In this document: positions 17,650-25,750 of the stretch, in pieces
Layout: every line of letters starts with the position of its first letter
Numbering within the stretch: the first letter of the stretch is position 1
Assembly: GCF_001038425.2 (NCBI RefSeq)
Contig: NZ_LDPV02000030.1
Location: forward strand, 1-64,000
From: Ornithinibacillus contaminans
GTDB lineage: Bacteria > Bacillota > Bacilli > Bacillales > Amphibacillaceae
Reading direction: 5' to 3'
DNA length: 64,000 nt
The notes under the pieces: generated by a model
Told to the model about the DNA's origin: nothing
What the model saw: only the letters and a program-made list of their open reading frames with translations
Database searches by the model: none
Translations under genes and position numbers: made by a program

Positions 17650-18183
17650 TTAATTCCCAACCAATTTCTCCCGCTTCTTCTCAATCACCATCCGATTCAA
17701 AATCTGATACAAAAGCTCACGTTCCTCATCAAAAAGACTCGTGAACTGTACACCGTATCCGAATTTATTTTTTTCTGGATAGGTCTCCTTACGTACCAAT
17801 CTGCCCTTCAGAATAAACATACTATCGCGTAAGGTAAACCGGATTTTGATCTTGAGATCATCTAGTATTGGATACTCATGATTACAAACAACTTTTACAC
17901 CGCCAGCGCTAATATTCTTCATGGTGCCATTAAAGAACTTCGGCTTTAATTCCTCGTTTTCCACATCAAGAAATTCAACAAAACAATATACATCTTCTAG
18001 CGGAACTCGAAAATTTTCTCTGAGATTTTTACCGGAATGATCGCTTGACTCCTCATTTGTTTCATTCGTAGCTGCGGATTCTGAATGGGGACTATGAAAG
18101 AATTTTTTTATGAGAATAAATAATGACACTAATAATAGAAGAAAAACAACAGCCAGAATAATGATATAAACTCTAGTATCCAT
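17650..18183 (-). CDS. Membrane-anchored PilZ-domain c-di-GMP receptor
   Basis: A 177-residue protein with one N-terminal membrane helix (residues 5-27), a polar linker of about 30 residues, then a PilZ domain. The c-di-GMP contacts are visible: the arginine motif RENFR near residue 56 and NISAGG near residue 88 ([D/N]xSxxG). PilZ proteins bind cyclic di-GMP and alter motility or surface behaviour; here the receptor would be held at the membrane. GAGGTG precedes the ATG. It lies between a c-di-GMP riboswitch and hag, suggesting control of flagellar function. Its partner is unknown. Confidence 0.85.
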   Translation of the reverse strand: MDTRVYIIILAVVFLLLLVSLFILIKKFFHSPHSESAATNETNEESSDHSGKNLRENFRVPLEDVYCFVEFLDVENEELKPKFFNGTMKNISAGGVKVVCNHEYPILDDLKIKIRFTLRDSMFILKGRLVRKETYPEKNKFGYGVQFTSLFDEERELLYQILNRMVIEKKREKLVGN

Positions 18184-18257
18184 TGAAACACCTCATTTCT
18201 ATCTAAATTATCGGTTTACGATTAATTTCATTTAGAGACTATTACCGTCATATAAAA

Positions 18258-18289
18258 GAGGAGAACCCCAAAGAATAACGGTTCTCCCC
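18258..18289 (-). terminator. Expression-platform terminator of the c-di-GMP riboswitch
   Basis: On the minus strand GGGGAGAACC pairs with GGTTCTCCTC (10 bp with one G-U), followed by TTTTATA. It lies between the aptamer and the PilZ start codon, so ligand binding could decide whether transcription reaches the gene. Confidence 0.8.
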
Positions 18290-18304
18290 ACAATCCAGTC
18301 CCAG

Positions 18305-18393
18305 TTTTCTTCGGTAGCTAGGCTGCCATAGCACATTTAACCTTAGGCCCTTTGCTTTGCGTCCTTACCTTTCGATAAGTTTGCCTTTTCGTA
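18305..18393 (-). ncRNA. Cyclic di-GMP-I (GEMM) riboswitch
   Basis: The minus strand carries the conserved GEMM-I blocks in order: GGCAAAC, GAAAGGTAAGGACGCAAAGC, GGGCCTAAGG and GGCAGCCTAGCTACCGAAG. These are the GNRA loop/receptor and ligand-binding junction of the class I c-di-GMP aptamer. Outer pairing between GGTTTT upstream and AAAACT downstream could close P1. It is followed by a terminator hairpin and then the PilZ-domain gene on the same strand. Whether c-di-GMP turns the gene on or off cannot be read with certainty. Confidence 0.9.
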
Positions 18394-18560
18394 AAACCTA
18401 TACGTCTAGTGCCATTATACTAAAAACATTTCCATAATTCGACAATATTTTAATAAAAGTTGTAAATTATATCACATTTTACTGAAATCCATCCTAAAGA
18501 CCTACCCATAAACCCCGATAGGTAGTCATAAAGACCTAATCAGTTATTGATTTTACTTAG

Positions 18561-18592
18561 AAAAAAAGCACGCTAAAAATAGCATACTTTTT
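18561..18592 (-). terminator. Terminator after potB
   Basis: AGTATGCTA / TAGCGTGCT stem with two wobble pairs, followed on the minus strand by TTTTTTT. It lies 15 bases past the potB stop codon. Confidence 0.7.
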
Positions 18593-18606
18593 CCTAACCA
18601 TCATTT

Positions 18607-19458
18607 TTATACCAACAACTTTCGATCCTTCCGATTCGTAAACCGCATGAAAATCATCAGCGATAATAACACTAGGATCATCAACAATAACGATAATGCC
18701 GCACCTAGCTGCCAGTTCATCTCCACTAAAAATGCATCACGAATGACATTCCCAACCATCAGTAATTTTCCACCAGTAAATAAGTCGGTCACAACAAACA
18801 CACTAATCGATGGAACAAACGTAATGATAAACCCAGCCAAGATTCCAGGGAATGTTAGCGGTAGTGTCACATGTAAGAAAGTCCGAACTGGCCCTGCCCC
18901 TAAATCCTCTGAAGCCTCTAAATACGTTTTATCCAGCTGTTCAATCGATGAATAAATCGGCAATATCATAAACGGAAGGAATCCATACACTAAGCCTAAG
19001 ATAACACCACCAGGTGAATACATTAAGGACAGTGGTTCTTCTATAATTCCTGTATCCACTAGGAAATTATTAATAACGCCATTATTATTCATCAGGATAA
19101 TCCATGCATATAAACGCACCAGTAAATTAGTCCAAAACGGCACCATCACTAGTAGCAACAATAAATTTTTCCACTTACCTGCGTTGGCGATAAAGTATGC
19201 AAATGGATAGGCAATGAATAAGCAAATTAAGGTCGCAATAAAGGACCACCACAGTGATTGCCAAATGACTTTTGCATAAAGCGAGCTAAACGCTGCACTG
19301 TAGGCTTCCGTACTAAACTGATAAATTATTGCTCCAAAATCACCATTCGTTGTGAAGCTGATGACGCCAATAAACACCACTGGTATAACTAAAAACAAGG
19401 TTAACCATAACAGACTAGGGGATAACAGCATATATGCTTGTTTGAAGCTTCTTCTCAT
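18607..19458 (-). CDS. potB: Polyamine ABC transporter permease, PotB type
   Basis: A 283-residue inner-membrane permease with six predicted helices, importing spermidine or putrescine with PotA, PotC and PotD. The EAA loop EASEDLGAGPVRTFLHVTLP, which docks the ATPase, is near residue 182. The N-terminus (SPSLLWLTLFLVIPV) fits the PotB subgroup. It is the last gene of the operon, overlaps potC by ATGA, and has GGGGAG as its ribosome binding site. Confidence 0.88.
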   Translation of the reverse strand: MRRSFKQAYMLLSPSLLWLTLFLVIPVVFIGVISFTTNGDFGAIIYQFSTEAYSAAFSSLYAKVIWQSLWWSFIATLICLFIAYPFAYFIANAGKWKNLLLLLVMVPFWTNLLVRLYAWIILMNNNGVINNFLVDTGIIEEPLSLMYSPGGVILGLVYGFLPFMILPIYSSIEQLDKTYLEASEDLGAGPVRTFLHVTLPLTFPGILAGFIITFVPSISVFVVTDLFTGGKLLMVGNVIRDAFLVEMNWQLGAALSLLLMILVLLSLMIFMRFTNRKDRKLLV

Positions 19459-20249
19459 TTAACTTCTCCCCCTTTTCGCATTCGTAAGCCCATGATCACG
19501 ACTACAATTACCAAGATTAAAATAATAAACGTTGATAATACATTTACTTCTGGAGAAACACCTAATCGAACCATCGAGTAAACTAGTACTGGTAGTGTAT
19601 TATCGCCAGGTCCGAGTGTAAAGAACGAAATAACAAATTCATCAAGTGATATCGTAAAGGCAAGTAACGCTCCAGCTAAGATTCCTGGAAAAATAAGTGG
19701 GAATGTCACCTTCCAAAATGTTTTCCATTCGTTTGCTCCTAAATCCTTTGCAGCTTCTTCTAGAGATTTATCAAACGAAGATAATCTCGCTAGGACAACC
19801 AGCATGACATAGGAAATCGTAATCGCAACATGACCTGGAATCGCCGTGTTCAGTCCTAGTGACATGTTTAAGATTCCATATATCGCAAGTAGGGCTACCG
19901 CGACAACAATATCAGGAATGACAACTGGAATATAAAAGAGAAATTCCACTGATTTTTTCCCAATAAACGTATAACGATGTAGCGCCAGTGCGGCTAGTGT
20001 TCCTAAAATAGTGGCAATAATGGTGGAAACAACCGCCAAATAAAGACTATTCATCGTCGCACCTATCAACTGACTGTTTTCAAAAATGGAGCTATACCAT
20101 TTTAGGGTGAAGCCAGTCCAGACGGTTCCTAGCTTGGAATCATTGAATGAATAGATAATGACAAAAAGAATTGGGATATAAAAGAATAAAAAGACGAGTA
20201 GTGAAAAGGAAAACAAAATCTTCTTCGTTCGTTTTCTCACATTTTCCAC
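19455..20249 (-). CDS. potC: Polyamine ABC transporter permease, PotC type
   Basis: A 264-residue permease pairing with PotB. The N-terminal YIPILFVIIYSFNDS is typical of PotC, and the EAA loop EEAAKDLGANEWKTFWKVTFP is near residue 164. The start is a GTG at 20249; a second GTG three codons later with AGGTGG before it is equally plausible. A hairpin in the 110-base gap after potD may reduce its transcription relative to potD. Confidence 0.88.
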   Translation of the reverse strand: MENVRKRTKKILFSFSLLVFLFFYIPILFVIIYSFNDSKLGTVWTGFTLKWYSSIFENSQLIGATMNSLYLAVVSTIIATILGTLAALALHRYTFIGKKSVEFLFYIPVVIPDIVVAVALLAIYGILNMSLGLNTAIPGHVAITISYVMLVVLARLSSFDKSLEEAAKDLGANEWKTFWKVTFPLIFPGILAGALLAFTISLDEFVISFFTLGPGDNTLPVLVYSMVRLGVSPEVNVLSTFIILILVIVVVIMGLRMRKGGEVK

Positions 20250-20315
20250 CTACCTTCCCTTGTTAAAAATATAAGCTCTGCTAGAATTCAGACAGAGACC
20301 AGTTTATGTATAAAG

Positions 20316-20345
20316 AAAGGAGACATCCCAAAGAGTGTCTCCTTT
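20316..20345 (-). terminator. Intercistronic hairpin between potD and potC
   Basis: AAAGGAGACA / TGTCTCCTTT forms a 10-bp perfect stem followed on the minus strand by CTTTATA. It could be a partial terminator or an mRNA-stabilising stem that leaves more binding protein than permease. Confidence 0.7.
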
Positions 20346-20358
20346 ATGCAATTCTAAT

Positions 20359-21426
20359 TTAATCTACCTTTGCTTCTTGGAACAAACGGTTCATTATTTG
20401 TGTACGATCTGCATCAAGTGGTAGATTCCACTCTGTTTTTTTGATAATTTCTTCTGGGAAGTTTATTCCCGGGCTATTTTTGATTTCATCTGGTAAGATT
20501 TTAACTGCTTCTTCATTCGGATTACCATAAGGAATAAACTCTGATAACTCTTTACTTACTTCCGGACGTAGCAAGTAGTTAATAAATACCTCTGCAGTGT
20601 ATTTATTCTTCGCCGTTTCCGGGATGACCATCGCATCTAACCACACGATTCCACCTTCTTCTGGTAAAACGAAATCTATGTTAGGATTTTCTAACCAAGC
20701 TGTTGCAGCTGCACCAGAATAGCCATGCGCAATCCAAGCTTCCCCACTTACTAAACGATCTGAAGGTGTTGCATCAAAGGCTAATACATTTGGTACTAAT
20801 TCCTTTAATTTTTCTGCACCAGCTTCTAATTGTTTTTCCGTAGGATCGTTCATATCATTTCCTAACAGTTGTTGAGTCATGTTCGATACTTCTTTTGATT
20901 CTTCTAAAAGAAGTACTTTACCTGCATATTCTGGGTTCCATAAATCCTCCCAGCTAGTAGGTGGCTCTTTAATAAATTCTTTGTTATAAGCAATTCCGTC
21001 ATAGCCATACATAAATGGCACGGAATATTTATTTTCAGGATCAAACGGCATATCTCGCCATGCATTTGCGATATTCTCGTAATTAGGAATATTATCGAAA
21101 TCTATTTCCTGCAATAAATCATTTTCAACCATTTGTTTCACATAATAATCAGATGGAAACACCAGGTCATAAGCAACTGTTCCGCTTTGTACCTTTGTCA
21201 GCATTTCATGGTTTGAATTATATGTAGAATACACAACGTCTACTCCAAATTCTTTTTCAAAACCATCAATAACTTCCTGTGGAATATATTCACTCCAGTT
21301 AAATACAAGCAGCTCATCACTTAATTCCTTTTCCCCACCTGCATTATTGGCATCATCATCTGATCCACATGCCGCAAGAAATACAATCAACATACTAAAT
21401 AATGCAAACACAAAAAACTTTTTCAA
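20359..21426 (-). CDS. potD: Polyamine-binding lipoprotein
   Basis: The extracellular substrate-binding protein of the Pot importer, 355 residues. A lipoprotein signal with lipobox LAAC (Cys20) is followed by an acidic linker, then the periplasmic-binding fold starting LLVFNWSEYIP, a PotD hallmark. SGTVAYDLVFPSDYYV and GYDGIAYN also fit. It is the second gene of the operon after potA. The choice of spermidine or putrescine cannot be made from sequence. Confidence 0.92.
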   Translation of the reverse strand: MKKFFVFALFSMLIVFLAACGSDDDANNAGGEKELSDELLVFNWSEYIPQEVIDGFEKEFGVDVVYSTYNSNHEMLTKVQSGTVAYDLVFPSDYYVKQMVENDLLQEIDFDNIPNYENIANAWRDMPFDPENKYSVPFMYGYDGIAYNKEFIKEPPTSWEDLWNPEYAGKVLLLEESKEVSNMTQQLLGNDMNDPTEKQLEAGAEKLKELVPNVLAFDATPSDRLVSGEAWIAHGYSGAAATAWLENPNIDFVLPEEGGIVWLDAMVIPETAKNKYTAEVFINYLLRPEVSKELSEFIPYGNPNEEAVKILPDEIKNSPGINFPEEIIKKTEWNLPLDADRTQIMNRLFQEAKVD

Positions 21427-21462
21427 TCCTTCCCATCTCCAATCATAAAATTATAGTCTATG

Positions 21463-22539
21463 TTATTTTTTAAGAATAACCGCATTTTTAGGACTCCAGC
21501 TTACAAAGACATCATTAGTATTCGTTAAATCAGCGATTTTATCATGTGCCTCATGAACGGTAATTTCTTTTCCATTCGGCATACTAACAACAATCTTTGT
21601 GACAGATCCCACGTATATTTTCTCTTTAAAAGTACCCTTCACATTGACAGATCCATCAAATGGCGTGTTACTAACTTGCATTTTTTCAGGACGAACCGAG
21701 ATAAATACTTCTTCGTTTAACGTCACATCAGCTGTATTCGGAATTTCAAAGCTTTGTCCATCAAATTCCATCGTCGCAGATTCTCCATTTAAAGCAGTAA
21801 CAGTACCTTCTAAAATATTGGTTTGGCCAATAAAGTCTGCGACAAATCGTGTCTTTGGCTGCTCATATATTTCATAAGGAAGACCAATTTGCTCGATTTT
21901 ACCACTATTCATAACGACAATTCGATCAGACATAGTTAAGGCTTCTTCTTGATCATGTGTCACGTAAATAAACGTAATGTTTAAGGTCTGCTGTAAGTGT
22001 TTCAGTTCTAACTGCATTTGTTTACGCAGTTTCAAATCTAATGCTCCAAGTGGCTCATCCAAAAGCAATACCTGAGGATTGTTAACAATTGCACGAGCTA
22101 TAGCAATTCGTTGCTGCTGTCCGCCACTTAATTGCTTCGGCTTACGATTCCCAAATGCTTCTAACTGAACAAGCTTTAATGCTCTTGTCACACGCTCTGT
22201 GATTTCGTCTTTGCTAACCTTTTTCATCTTTAACCCAAATGCCACATTATCAAAAACATTCATATGTGGAAACAGGGAATAGCTCTGGAACACTGTGTTC
22301 ACTTCACGTTTATAAGGCTCCATCTCATCTACTTGCTTCCCATTTAATAGGATTTTTCCATTCGTTGGCTTTTCAAAGCCCGCTATCATGCGTAGCGTTG
22401 TCGTCTTACCACAGCCAGATGGACCTAGTAAGGTCAGAAATTCCCCGGCTCTGATATCTAAATTCAAGTCATCCACGACAGTTGTGTCATCGAATTCCTT
22501 CGTCACATGTTCCAATTGCACCATTTGAACACCCAACAT
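21463..22539 (-). CDS. potA: Polyamine ABC transporter ATP-binding protein
   Basis: The ATPase of the Pot importer: Walker A GPSGCGKTT, Q-loop VFQSYSLFPHM, signature LSGGQQQRIAIARA, Walker B LLLDEPLGALD, H-loop VTHDQEEA, and a C-terminal TOBE domain (from about residue 285). I chose the ATG at 22539 because GGAGGG lies just before it; an upstream ATG at 22551 overlaps that site. The order A-D-C-B differs from the usual potABCD. Confidence 0.93.
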   Translation of the reverse strand: MLGVQMVQLEHVTKEFDDTTVVDDLNLDIRAGEFLTLLGPSGCGKTTTLRMIAGFEKPTNGKILLNGKQVDEMEPYKREVNTVFQSYSLFPHMNVFDNVAFGLKMKKVSKDEITERVTRALKLVQLEAFGNRKPKQLSGGQQQRIAIARAIVNNPQVLLLDEPLGALDLKLRKQMQLELKHLQQTLNITFIYVTHDQEEALTMSDRIVVMNSGKIEQIGLPYEIYEQPKTRFVADFIGQTNILEGTVTALNGESATMEFDGQSFEIPNTADVTLNEEVFISVRPEKMQVSNTPFDGSVNVKGTFKEKIYVGSVTKIVVSMPNGKEITVHEAHDKIADLTNTNDVFVSWSPKNAVILKK

Positions 22540-22551
22540 GCATCCCTCCAT

Positions 22552-22934
22552 TTCCGTGAGTATTTCTTACTATATGTATCGAACAGTTATGTATTTTAGC
22601 GAGTCTACCATACGTTTTACTTTTTCCTGCCTGCGCATAACTATTCTTAGAAAAAAGAATGACAATCAGTCATAATTTTAGGCATTAAAAATACACCCTT
22701 CTCTACCAGGTAAAGGATCCCATTTCATGTAAATGTCCTTCCCCGTTGGGTGCGTACTGTTAAAGGTGAAACTATATGTAATTTCATGGTTTACAGGCAA
22801 TAACTACTAGCGAAAATGCCATCTTTCCTTTCAAGGCAAATATATGAGTAAATCCTTGCTTCTATCACGAAATCGCAATAAAAATTTAACAAAATCTATT
22901 TTACTACAAAAACCACAAAATGTGTAGAGAAAAA
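22552..22934. other. Upstream region of potA without a recognisable gene
   Basis: No supported gene. It holds the potA leader and probably its promoter (minus-strand TTGTCA near 22660 with a poor -10), then AT-rich sequence up to the REP-like element. I see no riboswitch. Confidence 0.5.
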
Positions 22935-22971
22935 TTGCAAAAGTCACCAGGAGCAAGCACCGTGCAAAAGA

Positions 22972-23001
22972 GGTGCCTGTCACTTCCCGGTTTTTGTCGA
23001 A
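22972..23001 (+). repeat. REP-like repeat, copy 1
   Basis: GGTGCCTGTCAC, seven bases, then TTTTTGTCGAA. The same 30-base unit recurs at 23821-23850 with 27 of 30 identical. The sequence just upstream (AGCACCGTG at 22956-22964) can pair with GAGGTGC, giving a small palindrome. GGTGCCTGTCACC-like palindromes are scattered between genes in many Bacillaceae. Confidence 0.7.
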
Positions 23002-23056
23002 TTGCGCTGGGAAATTTACTTGTGTAGCTAGGGATTTCAAAAGCGGAGCGAGGAAT

Positions 23057-23228
23057 CCCGAATGTCGCGTGAGAAGTCCCGAACTCGAATAAGGAACTCC
23101 CGAAACACGGAGGAGAAATCCCGAACCAAATCCGGAATCCCGAACCAGTTCTTAGTTAACCCGAAAGCAAACCGATTTGTGCCGAACTTCCCATAATATA
23201 TCCCGAAGTATCCTCATGTTATGCCGAA
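23057..23228. repeat. Phased CCCGAA array, 21-nt period
   Basis: Nine copies of CCCGAA or GCCGAA start at 23057, 23078, 23099, 23120, 23139, 23160, 23181, 23202 and 23223. Steps are 21 bases except one of 19. Only the hexamer and its flanking T or A are conserved; the bases between vary. The array lies between potA and the DinB-like gene. Confidence 0.85.
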
Positions 23229-23361
23229 CCTAAAACATGTGACTACTCACCAGCAACATTCTAATCGATAACGATTGCTAGCACACGCTCGGGCACTTTA
23301 CTTTTATTTACCCCCCCATTCCTCTATACTAAGTACGACGATTATATAGGAGGAATTTATT

Positions 23362-23820
23362 ATGTCTGAATTAAAACAATTCAACCTTGCAAGAACTTCA
23401 TTACTTACATTTATTGAGGATTTAGATGAAAACATTCTTGATCATCAATTCAAATACTTTGAAAACACCATGCGCTGGGAAATTGGTAATACACTATTTT
23501 TTGATGAAAAACTATTATTTGTTAGCCAAAAATCGAAAAGCATTCCTACTGAATATGCTGAGCTATTTAGTTCGGACATTAAATCATCTGATTGGAAGAT
23601 TACCCCACCTACACTTGACCAATTAAAAGAAAATTTACTCGTTCAGCAAAACCGAATCAACAGCTTCGATGAACTTTTCTGGAAATCAAACGTAAAATTC
23701 AAAGTACCGCATAGCCATGTAGAAACACACGGAGATCTGTTAATCATGCTCGCACACCGCGAAGCAGAAGTACTAGGAAAATTAAAAGCAATGAAACAAG
23801 TATACGAAAACGAAAAATAA
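23362..23820 (+). CDS. DinB-like four-helix protein
   Basis: A 152-residue protein resembling the DinB/YfiT superfamily of metal-binding four-helix bundles, some of which are thiol-dependent transferases or damage-induced proteins. The pattern RWEIGNTLFFDEKLL fits the first metal motif but has Asn where His is usual, and HREAEVLGKLKAM fits the last. Several metal ligands may therefore be missing. GGAGGAATTTATT sets the ATG. It stands alone, flanked by two copies of a REP-like repeat. Function unknown. Confidence 0.75.
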   Translation: MSELKQFNLARTSLLTFIEDLDENILDHQFKYFENTMRWEIGNTLFFDEKLLFVSQKSKSIPTEYAELFSSDIKSSDWKITPPTLDQLKENLLVQQNRINSFDELFWKSNVKFKVPHSHVETHGDLLIMLAHREAEVLGKLKAMKQVYENEK

Positions 23821-23850
23821 GGTGCCTGTCACCACCCGATTTTTGTCGAA
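23821..23850 (+). repeat. REP-like repeat, copy 2
   Basis: Starts on the base after the DinB-like stop codon. GGTGCCTGTCAC and TTTTTGTCGAA are identical to copy 1 at 22972; only the seven bases between them vary. Confidence 0.7.
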
Positions 23851-23918
23851 AAATAGATTAGAAAAATCCTAAAAAAGCTAGCGTTTCTGTTTTAGACATT
23901 CGAAATTATGATATATCA

Positions 23919-23953
23919 AAAATAGAAAAACCGAGTGGCGGCAACCATTCGGT
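23919..23953 (-). terminator. Minus-strand terminator
   Basis: ACCGAATGG / CCACTCGGT (9 bp, one wobble) followed on the minus strand by TTTTTCTATTTTT. It could end the DUF402 transcript or a short RNA starting near 24000. Confidence 0.65.
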
Positions 23954-23966
23954 AGTAGCAATTCTA

Positions 23967-24048
23967 AACCGCAAAAAGCGGTTGACTATGACTAATAGAT
24001 AGAACATGGAAATAACCGCCAACACCACAGTAGTGGGGGCGGTTATTT
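23967..24048. ncRNA. Hairpin stack, possible small-RNA locus
   Basis: A perfect AACCGC/GCGGTT stem (23967-23983) is followed by a longer stem AAATAACCGCC/GGCGGTTATTT (24010-24048) with a T run on the plus strand. Together with the minus-strand terminator just left of it, the 130 bases have opposed terminators, as in convergent RNA pairs such as type I toxin-antitoxin loci. I found no toxin-like membrane peptide, so the identity is open. Confidence 0.35.
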
Positions 24049-24149
24049 TCTATTTATCATGACGAAAATCGTAACAGCGACTGTTAAAGCCTATACCTAT
24101 TGGACTTCCCTTCAAGGTTCTTTTATAGCAAAATCACATTGCCCAAAAT

Positions 24150-24698
24150 TCACTCTTTATCTATAAAAAACCTCTTATGCTCCTCCGCCAAATCCAACAA
24201 TCCAAACTCCCGCTTCTCAATCAACTTCATCAACCGCTTCGCTTCATCCCATGCTAACTCATAATCCGCCCGATCAATAACTCCCTTATTTAAAGCATCA
24301 TCAAGCTCATCTACATCTACTAAAAAATGCTCGCCTGATGGCAACACAATAATATCCAAAAACAAGTCATCCATCCACGGAATGCCTTCCTCTAAGCCCG
24401 TTTCAAGGCAAATATCAATATACCACTGCACAATTTCCCCATCCGCATCAAACATCGTCGTAACGCAATACTTTTCACCACTAGGAAACTGTTGTAGCCA
24501 CCAATAGCCATCGTCCACAATACATAACTTCTTCTCCCCATAATTTACATGCAATGGTTCTCGAACCTCAACGGTGTGGAGTAAACAAACATAACCTCTG
24601 AATTCTTCCGTATCAAAATAAGATTGCGCATAATCACGTTTAATGATTCGTTTCCAATCAGGGCGATTCCCATATCTTCTTTTCAACACCACAACCAT
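24150..24698 (-). CDS. DUF402-family protein
   Basis: About 180 residues with the DUF402 core: WWLQQFPSGEKYCV, QWYIDICLETG and MDDLFLDIIVLPSGEHFLVDVDELDDAL. Characterised relatives hydrolyse nucleoside di- and triphosphates or are RNA-associated. The acidic cluster DDLFLDI...DVDELDD is the probable metal-binding site. The start is uncertain: the ATG at 24698 directly follows GGGGAG, so a GTG two codons later may be used. It follows the AmiE-like gene by 5 bases, so it is probably the last gene of the recycling operon. Confidence 0.8.
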   Translation of the reverse strand: MVVVLKRRYGNRPDWKRIIKRDYAQSYFDTEEFRGYVCLLHTVEVREPLHVNYGEKKLCIVDDGYWWLQQFPSGEKYCVTTMFDADGEIVQWYIDICLETGLEEGIPWMDDLFLDIIVLPSGEHFLVDVDELDDALNKGVIDRADYELAWDEAKRLMKLIEKREFGLLDLAEEHKRFFIDKE

Positions 24699-24703
24699 CT
24701 CCC

Positions 24704-25750
24704 CTAAAAATAACAACGAATTAGATTATGTAGTCTCGGCCGTAGCCTTAATATCGCTGGTTTTCTTCCAAAATGCACGCGATTGGTTAACAGAATCACA
24801 TGCAACTCCATTTCCGGGTCAAACCATATACTAGTTCCAGTAAAACCCGTATGACCATATGACATATCGGAAAAATAATCCCCACAAGATGAATAGGTTG
24901 GACTCTTCAATATCCAGCCAAGCCCACGATACTCCTCATCAAATGGTGTATAATTTTTCCTCGAAAGCCGCAAACCCGCTTCCGATAAAATTCGCTTCCC
25001 ATTGCAAATCCCATTCTGTTCTATCATTCTAGCAAACGTTGATAAATCCTGAATAGTGGAAAAAAGTCCAGCATGCCCACTAATGCCACCCATTGATTCA
25101 GTGTTTTCATCATGGACAATACCTGCTTTATAGCCTTGTAGCTGTTCACTATACTCCATCACCGCATATCGACTTTTATCAAAGGTAGGATTAAAACCCG
25201 TCTCCATCATCCCAAGTGGTGCAAAAATCTCACGTCCAACATAATCCTCAAAGCGCTCACCAGTAATCACTTCAATCACGTGATACAACGTAATTAACCC
25301 AAGATCACTATACACCACCTTGGAACCACTAGCATTTTTCAAAGGCTGGTTACAAATCCGATCTAGTATCTGGTCTGCATTCAACTTTTCTTTAAAATAC
25401 GCTATATGTGCTGGCAGTCCTGATGTATGGGTTAGCAGATGCCGAATTGTCACTTCCTCTTTTCCTCGACTGCCAAATGCAGGTAAGAAGGAAGCAACAC
25501 GGTCATCTAGTCGGAGTTCCCCCACATCCATCAGCTTTAACACCGCAGGTAACGTAGCCACAACCTTCGTTAACGAAGCCAAATCAAAAACCGTATCCAG
25601 TTTCATTGGAGCTTCTGCTGGAAAAACTGACCGGTAACCAATCGCCTCCTGCAATAACACATTCCCTTGATAGGACACATGAATCACGGCACCAGGAATA
25701 TGATTCAAATCGACTTCCTTTTGCAAAAATCGCAATACCTTCTCCCGCAT
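24704..25750 (-). CDS. AmiE-like serine amidase of the beta-lactamase fold
   Basis: A 348-residue class C beta-lactamase-type serine hydrolase: S59-L-T-K62, Y147-S-D and GHTG near residue 294. In Bacillus subtilis the AmiE (YbbE) member of this family cleaves the MurNAc-L-Ala amide and is encoded with namZ, nagZ and murQ; the same neighbours here support that role. Unlike a secreted enzyme it has no signal peptide, so it should act on imported muropeptides. Its ATG overlaps the preceding GNAT stop. A generic esterase is the alternative. Confidence 0.75.
   Translation of the reverse strand: MREKVLRFLQKEVDLNHIPGAVIHVSYQGNVLLQEAIGYRSVFPAEAPMKLDTVFDLASLTKVVATLPAVLKLMDVGELRLDDRVASFLPAFGSRGKEEVTIRHLLTHTSGLPAHIAYFKEKLNADQILDRICNQPLKNASGSKVVYSDLGLITLYHVIEVITGERFEDYVGREIFAPLGMMETGFNPTFDKSRYAVMEYSEQLQGYKAGIVHDENTESMGGISGHAGLFSTIQDLSTFARMIEQNGICNGKRILSEAGLRLSRKNYTPFDEEYRGLGWILKSPTYSSCGDYFSDMSYGHTGFTGTSIWFDPEMELHVILLTNRVHFGRKPAILRLRPRLHNLIRCYF

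Noticed and set aside
22831-23040. Hydrophobic small protein on the minus strand upstream of the DinB-like gene
   Set aside because: The frame runs through the REP-like repeat and has no ribosome binding site; it is best explained as chance.
23057-23228. CRISPR array
   Set aside because: The conserved part is only 6-7 bases and spacers are 14-15 bases, far below CRISPR repeat and spacer lengths; no cas genes are in the window.
24704-25750. Beta-lactam resistance enzyme
   Set aside because: The serine hydrolase fold is shared, but there is no signal peptide and the neighbours are MurNAc recycling genes, matching the AmiE amidase.
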